Assembly: GCA_035545535.1 (NCBI GenBank)
Contig: DASZYF010000183.1
Location: forward strand, 1 to 17,602
Direction of reading: 5' to 3'
Length of the DNA: 17,602 nucleotides
From: DASZYF01 sp035545535
GTDB taxonomy: Bacteria > Actinomycetota > Actinomycetes > Mycobacteriales > CAJCIY01
In this document: piece after piece, positions 14,854 to 17,602 of the stretch
Layout of the letters: every line of letters starts with the position of its first letter
Position numbering within the stretch: the first letter of the stretch is position 1
The notes under the pieces: model-generated
Told to the model about the DNA's origin: nothing
The model's input: the letters and a program-made list of their open reading frames with translations, nothing else
Database searches by the model: none
Program-made: the position numbers and the translations under genes

Positions 14854-17322
14854 TCACCGCGCTCCCACCCGCTGCGCCGGGACGAGCGCGTGACGCATCC
14901 GACGCTCGGACACCCAGGTCTCCAGGTCGGCGGCGATGAGCGGCCGGGACATCAGGTAGCCCTGGGCACCGTCGCAGCCGAGCGCGTGCAGATCCGCCAG
15001 CTGCTCCTCCGTCTCGACGCCCTCGGCGACGCAGGACAGCCCGAGCCGGTGCGCGAGGTCGATGGTGGCGGCGACGATCGAGCGCGCGTCGTCGCTGTCC
15101 GGGAGCTGCGACACGAACGAGCGATCGACCTTGACCTCGTTCACGCGCACCCGGTGCAAGAACGTGAGCGAGGAGTAGCCGGTCCCGAAGTCGTCGACGC
15201 TGAGGCCGACGCCGGCCGTGCGCAAGCGCCGCAGCACCGTCTCGACGGTGTCGAGCTCGGTCAGGGCCAGCGTCTCGGTCACCTCGAGGACCAACAGGTG
15301 CGCGGGGAGCCCGTAGCGCTGCAGGACGTTGGTGACGGTGTTCGGGAAGCGATCGTCGAGCAGGTTGCGCGCGCTCACGTTCACCGCGACCTGCAGCGGG
15401 TTGCCGCGCCGCAGCCAGCCCATCGCGTCCTGCACCGCTCGCTCGAGCACGTGCTCGGTCAACGCGACGATGAGGCTGCTGTGCTCCGCGGCGGGGATGA
15501 AGGCGCCGGGCATGAGCAGCCCGCGCACCGGGTGGTGCCAGCGGCACAGCGCCTCCACGCCGTACACGTCACCGGTCGCCACGTCGATCTTGGGCTGGTA
15601 CTGCAGCTCGATCTCTCCGCGGGGCAGACCGGCCTGCAGCTCGGCGAGCACCGCGAGGCGCTCGATGTTGGTGTCGCGCTGGTCGCGGTTGTACCGCCGC
15701 ACGACCATCCCGCTGCGCTTCGCCTGGTACATCGCGATGTCGGCGCAGCGCAGGAGGTCATCGACGGTCGTCGCGTCGCTCGGGGCGCTCGCGATGCCGA
15801 CCGACGCCTCGACCGCCAGCCGCAGCCCGTCGACGCGCACGGGTTCCCGCAGGCGAGCCGCCAGCCGGCGCGCGACGTTGTCGGGTGAGCCGTCGATCGC
15901 GCTGTCCGGCACCAGCACCGCGAACTCGTCCCCGCCCAGCCGGGCGACCAGGCTGCCCTCGGGCGCCGCCGCCGCCAGGGTCGCGGCGACCGTGCACAGG
16001 AGCGCGTCGCCGGCCGCGTGCCCGAGCGAGTCGTTGACCTCCTTGAAGTGATCGAGGTCGAGCAGCATCAGGACCGCGCGCGTCTCGGTCGCCAGCAGCT
16101 GATCGCCGGCCTCCAGCAGCTGGCTGCGGTTGCCCAGCCCGGTGAGCTCGTCGTGCGTCGCACGGTGGTGCAGGTCCTCGGCCGCCGCGGCGAGCGCGTC
16201 GGCGTGCTCGACCAGCTCGAGGTGCATCTGCGCGTTCAGCAGCGCCCCGGCCGCCGTCGTCGCCAGGGCCGCGAGGAGCTGCTGCTCCCGTGCCGTGATC
16301 GTCGGGCGGTCGACCCGCACGCGCAGGGCTCCGAGGTGCTCGGAGCCGGCGTGCAGCGGAGCGACGAGCAGGGTGCCCCCGTCATCGGGCCGCACGTCGG
16401 CGTGCATGCGCAGCGCGTCGGCGTCGTCGGTCGGCAGGCTGGTGGTCCAGCCCTCCGACCGCTCGGGTCCGCCGACGAAGCGCCGCAGGACGGGTGCCAG
16501 CACGAGCACCTCTGCACCTCCCGTGCCGAACAGGGCCGCGGCGCGGGTGCAGACGAGCGACAGCAGCTGCTCCACGTCCAGACCGGGCAGGGCGCGGGTC
16601 GCCGCGTCGAGGCTCCGCAGCGCGTCGAGCTCATCGGCGTCGACGAGGAAGCGGCGCATCGCCGTGCCGCCCATGACGAGCAGCGCCGGGAGCACCAGCA
16701 GCAGCGTGCGGTTGAAGTCCCACGCCGCGAGCAGCACGGCGACGACCGTGATGCTGCCGCCGGCGATCGCGACCCGCGCGACCGATCCGTCGCGGAAGAC
16801 GCTGAGCGTGCGGCGCCCGGTCGCCCGGGCGACGGCGGCGCTGACGAGCAGGCCGAGCAGGCCGGAGAACACGACCATCGCGAGCGCGAGCCCGGGCCAG
16901 TTGCCCGGGCCGGGCCCGTCGACGCCGGCCGCCGCGGCGACGGCGCCCGCCGCGGCGGTGGCGATGGTGGCCGCGGCGACGTTGTACGCGGCCTGGACGG
17001 CGCTGCGCTCGCGGCGGCGCACCTCCCAGAAGGCGAGGGCCGGCGTGGTGACGGCGACGACGGCCCAGGCGGGCGCGATGACGAAGCCCAGCAGCAGCCC
17101 CACCTCGCCCGCGGCGACGGTGCGCCGGTGGGCGCCGATCCGGACGGTGAGGTTCACGGCGTCACCGGCCAGGGCGAGCGCGAGCACGCACGCGAGCCGC
17201 CACGCGGGCACCGGGTGGGTGAATCCGACCACCACGGATAGCGACCACGACGCGGCGGCGGCGCCAATGGCGGCGCGCACCAGGCGGCGCAGGGCCGGGG
17301 GAAGGGTGCCGGTCGGGGACAT
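14854..17322 (-). CDS. Membrane-bound GAF-GGDEF-EAL cyclic-di-GMP turnover protein
   Basis: This is 822 residues from ATG 17322. The frame continues to 17412, but the extra 30 residues are Arg/Ala/Pro-rich and run into a GC-rich palindrome. The N-terminal half (about 10-222) has six or seven membrane segments, resembling a MASE-type sensor. A GAF-like region (about 235-370) follows. The GGDEF domain (about 385-540) has DLDHFKEVND (422-431) and an intact GGDEF (463-467). The EAL domain (about 553-805) has EAL (590-592), DDFGTGYSS (710-718), KVDRSF (731-736), AEGVET (766-771) and QGYLMSRP. Both cyclase and phosphodiesterase signatures are therefore present. The inhibitory I-site RxxD, expected five residues before GGDEF, is replaced by PEGS (454-457), so c-di-GMP feedback inhibition through this site is unlikely. 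It is probably co-transcribed with the MFS transporter gene. Net activity cannot be predicted. Confidence 0.93.
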   Translation of the reverse strand: MSPTGTLPPALRRLVRAAIGAAAASWSLSVVVGFTHPVPAWRLACVLALALAGDAVNLTVRIGAHRRTVAAGEVGLLLGFVIAPAWAVVAVTTPALAFWEVRRRERSAVQAAYNVAAATIATAAAGAVAAAAGVDGPGPGNWPGLALAMVVFSGLLGLLVSAAVARATGRRTLSVFRDGSVARVAIAGGSITVVAVLLAAWDFNRTLLLVLPALLVMGGTAMRRFLVDADELDALRSLDAATRALPGLDVEQLLSLVCTRAAALFGTGGAEVLVLAPVLRRFVGGPERSEGWTTSLPTDDADALRMHADVRPDDGGTLLVAPLHAGSEHLGALRVRVDRPTITAREQQLLAALATTAAGALLNAQMHLELVEHADALAAAAEDLHHRATHDELTGLGNRSQLLEAGDQLLATETRAVLMLLDLDHFKEVNDSLGHAAGDALLCTVAATLAAAAPEGSLVARLGGDEFAVLVPDSAIDGSPDNVARRLAARLREPVRVDGLRLAVEASVGIASAPSDATTVDDLLRCADIAMYQAKRSGMVVRRYNRDQRDTNIERLAVLAELQAGLPRGEIELQYQPKIDVATGDVYGVEALCRWHHPVRGLLMPGAFIPAAEHSSLIVALTEHVLERAVQDAMGWLRRGNPLQVAVNVSARNLLDDRFPNTVTNVLQRYGLPAHLLVLEVTETLALTELDTVETVLRRLRTAGVGLSVDDFGTGYSSLTFLHRVRVNEVKVDRSFVSQLPDSDDARSIVAATIDLAHRLGLSCVAEGVETEEQLADLHALGCDGAQGYLMSRPLIAADLETWVSERRMRHALVPAQRVGAR

Positions 17323-17396
17323 GTGTGGTGCGCAACCTCTCGATGAGCGCGGTGCGGGTCGTGGTGCTGACGAGGCCGCCCGCGCTCGGCGCCCCC

Positions 17397-17431
17397 CCGG
17401 CCGGGCCGCCACGTGGCGGCCGCCCGGCCGG
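17397..17431. repeat. GC-rich inverted repeat upstream of the c-di-GMP gene
   Basis: The core GCCGCCACGTGGCGGC (17405-17420) is a perfect 16-base palindrome centred on CACGTG. It extends to CCGGCCGG arms on both sides, with a three-base insertion (CGG) in the right arm. It lies about 75 bases before ATG 17322 and five bases from the -35 of the FliA/WhiG-like promoter. It has no adjacent T-run on either strand, so an operator or mRNA leader hairpin is more likely than an intrinsic terminator. Confidence 0.5.
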
Positions 17432-17436
17432 AGGAC

Positions 17437-17464
17437 TAAAGCGCCTGGGGCACAGTGCCGAAGA
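17437..17464 (+). promoter_or_regulatory. FliA/WhiG-like (sigma-28 family) promoter
   Basis: TAAAG (17437-17441) is followed by GCCGAAGA (17457-17464), with 16 bases between TAAA and GCCG. The sigma-28 family consensus is TAAA-N15-GCCGATAA, and actinobacterial WhiG promoters allow 15-16. Six of eight -10 bases match. The promoter points to the right, out of the window, and is divergent from the GGDEF-EAL gene. Sigma-28-type promoters usually serve flagellar, chemotaxis or sporulation genes. The downstream gene is not visible, so the call rests on the motif alone. Confidence 0.4.
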
Positions 17465-17522
17465 TCTGACCAGCCCGGAGGGGCCGAGCAGATCCGCCTA
17501 CTGTGCTCACAGAGCGTGGATC
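17463..17522. repeat. Two overlapping, mutually exclusive dyads
   Basis: Dyad A is GATCTG (17463-17468), GCCC, GGAG loop, GGGC, CAGATC (17489-17494), with four unpaired bases on each side between the stems. Dyad B is GATCC (17491-17495), CTGTG-CT-CACAG (17501-17512), GGATC (17518-17522), with five-base spacers on each side. They share GATC at 17491-17494, so in RNA only one outer stem can form at a time. They lie just after the FliA/WhiG-like promoter. No known riboswitch consensus is matched. Confidence 0.35.
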
Positions 17523-17602
17523 AGCCCCACTTCTCGGAGAACGACATCTGAGACCTCCCATCCGGGGTCGTAGGTGCTGTAGCGGTACGGCAACCATGGA
17601 CC
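17507..17602 (-). CDS. Possible 3' end of an unrecognised gene running in from the right edge
   Basis: On the minus strand a frame is open from the window edge to TGA 17509-17507, giving 31 residues containing YRYSTYDPGWEVSDVVLREV. The composition looks protein-like, but third-position G/C (about 65 percent) is much lower than in the other genes here. The plus-strand promoter at 17437 would point against it. Either this frame or that promoter may be spurious. Confidence 0.2.
   Translation of the reverse strand, partial: GPWLPYRYSTYDPGWEVSDVVLREVGLIHAL

Noticed and set aside
16018..17551. Long plus-strand frames opposite the GGDEF-EAL gene.
   Set aside because: They are antisense to an unmistakable GGDEF-EAL gene and are rich in Arg, Gln and Ser without domains.
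17323..17602. A c-di-GMP riboswitch upstream of the GGDEF-EAL gene.
   Set aside because: The conserved GEMM-I core sequences and tetraloop-receptor pattern are not present on either strand.
1..17602. Mobile elements, CRISPR arrays, tRNA or rRNA genes.
   Set aside because: No transposase, integrase, terminal inverted repeats with target duplications, regularly spaced repeats or tRNA-like cloverleaf with CCA-type end was seen by eye. tRNAscan-SE and an IS search would settle this.

Overview
The window is very GC-rich, and its real genes have a strong bias for G or C at the third codon position. It carries an Lsr2-type nucleoid protein, a SigE-family ECF sigma factor, signal peptides rich in Ala and Arg, and GTG/TTG starts. 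Together these point to a high-GC Actinomycetota chromosome. A GGDEF-EAL protein next to a FliA/WhiG-like promoter would suit a motile or developmentally complex actinobacterium. Genus cannot be assigned from the sequence alone. I see no tRNA, rRNA, CRISPR array, insertion sequence or phage gene.

Region 1 (1-9110), secreted giants. After the 3' end of a hotdog thioesterase gene come two divergent genes for large exported proteins. On the minus strand (164-2965) is a tandem double PQQ-type beta-propeller protein. On the plus strand (3087-9005) is a 1972-residue kelch / Ig-like / FN3 / parallel beta-helix protein. Both end in a Pro/Ser/Thr-rich linker followed by Ig-like tail material. The short divergent intergenic region holds an inverted repeat (2995-3045).

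Region 2 (9110-11840), two minus-strand operons. The first (10244 to 9110) makes a small exported protein with a peptidoglycan-binding-like repeat and four cysteines, and a membrane-anchored partner translated from an overlapping start. A 14-base sequence upstream of it (10292-10305) is identical to one arm of the inverted repeat in region 1. This suggests one regulator controls all these surface proteins. The second operon (11693 to 10537) is a SigE-family sigma factor with a translationally coupled single-pass membrane protein, probably its regulator. An Lsr2-family gene runs divergently from it.

Region 3 (12225-13643), signalling. A short protein with an HDxxN-type histidine motif and a receiver domain, but no kinase ATP-binding domain, is coupled by an ATGA overlap to a NarL/FixJ response regulator.

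Region 4 (13557-17602), minus strand. A membrane GAF-GGDEF-EAL c-di-GMP protein is followed, one base later, by an MFS transporter gene. The 3' end of the transporter gene overlaps the response regulator gene tail to tail. Upstream of the GGDEF-EAL gene lie a GC-rich palindrome, a FliA/WhiG-like promoter pointing out of the window, and two mutually exclusive dyads.

As a whole the window looks like a regulatory and cell-surface neighbourhood, with an ECF sigma factor, a phosphorelay pair, c-di-GMP turnover and a nucleoid protein beside very large exported repeat proteins. A functional link between these parts is inference. The best sequence evidence for one is the shared 14-mer.
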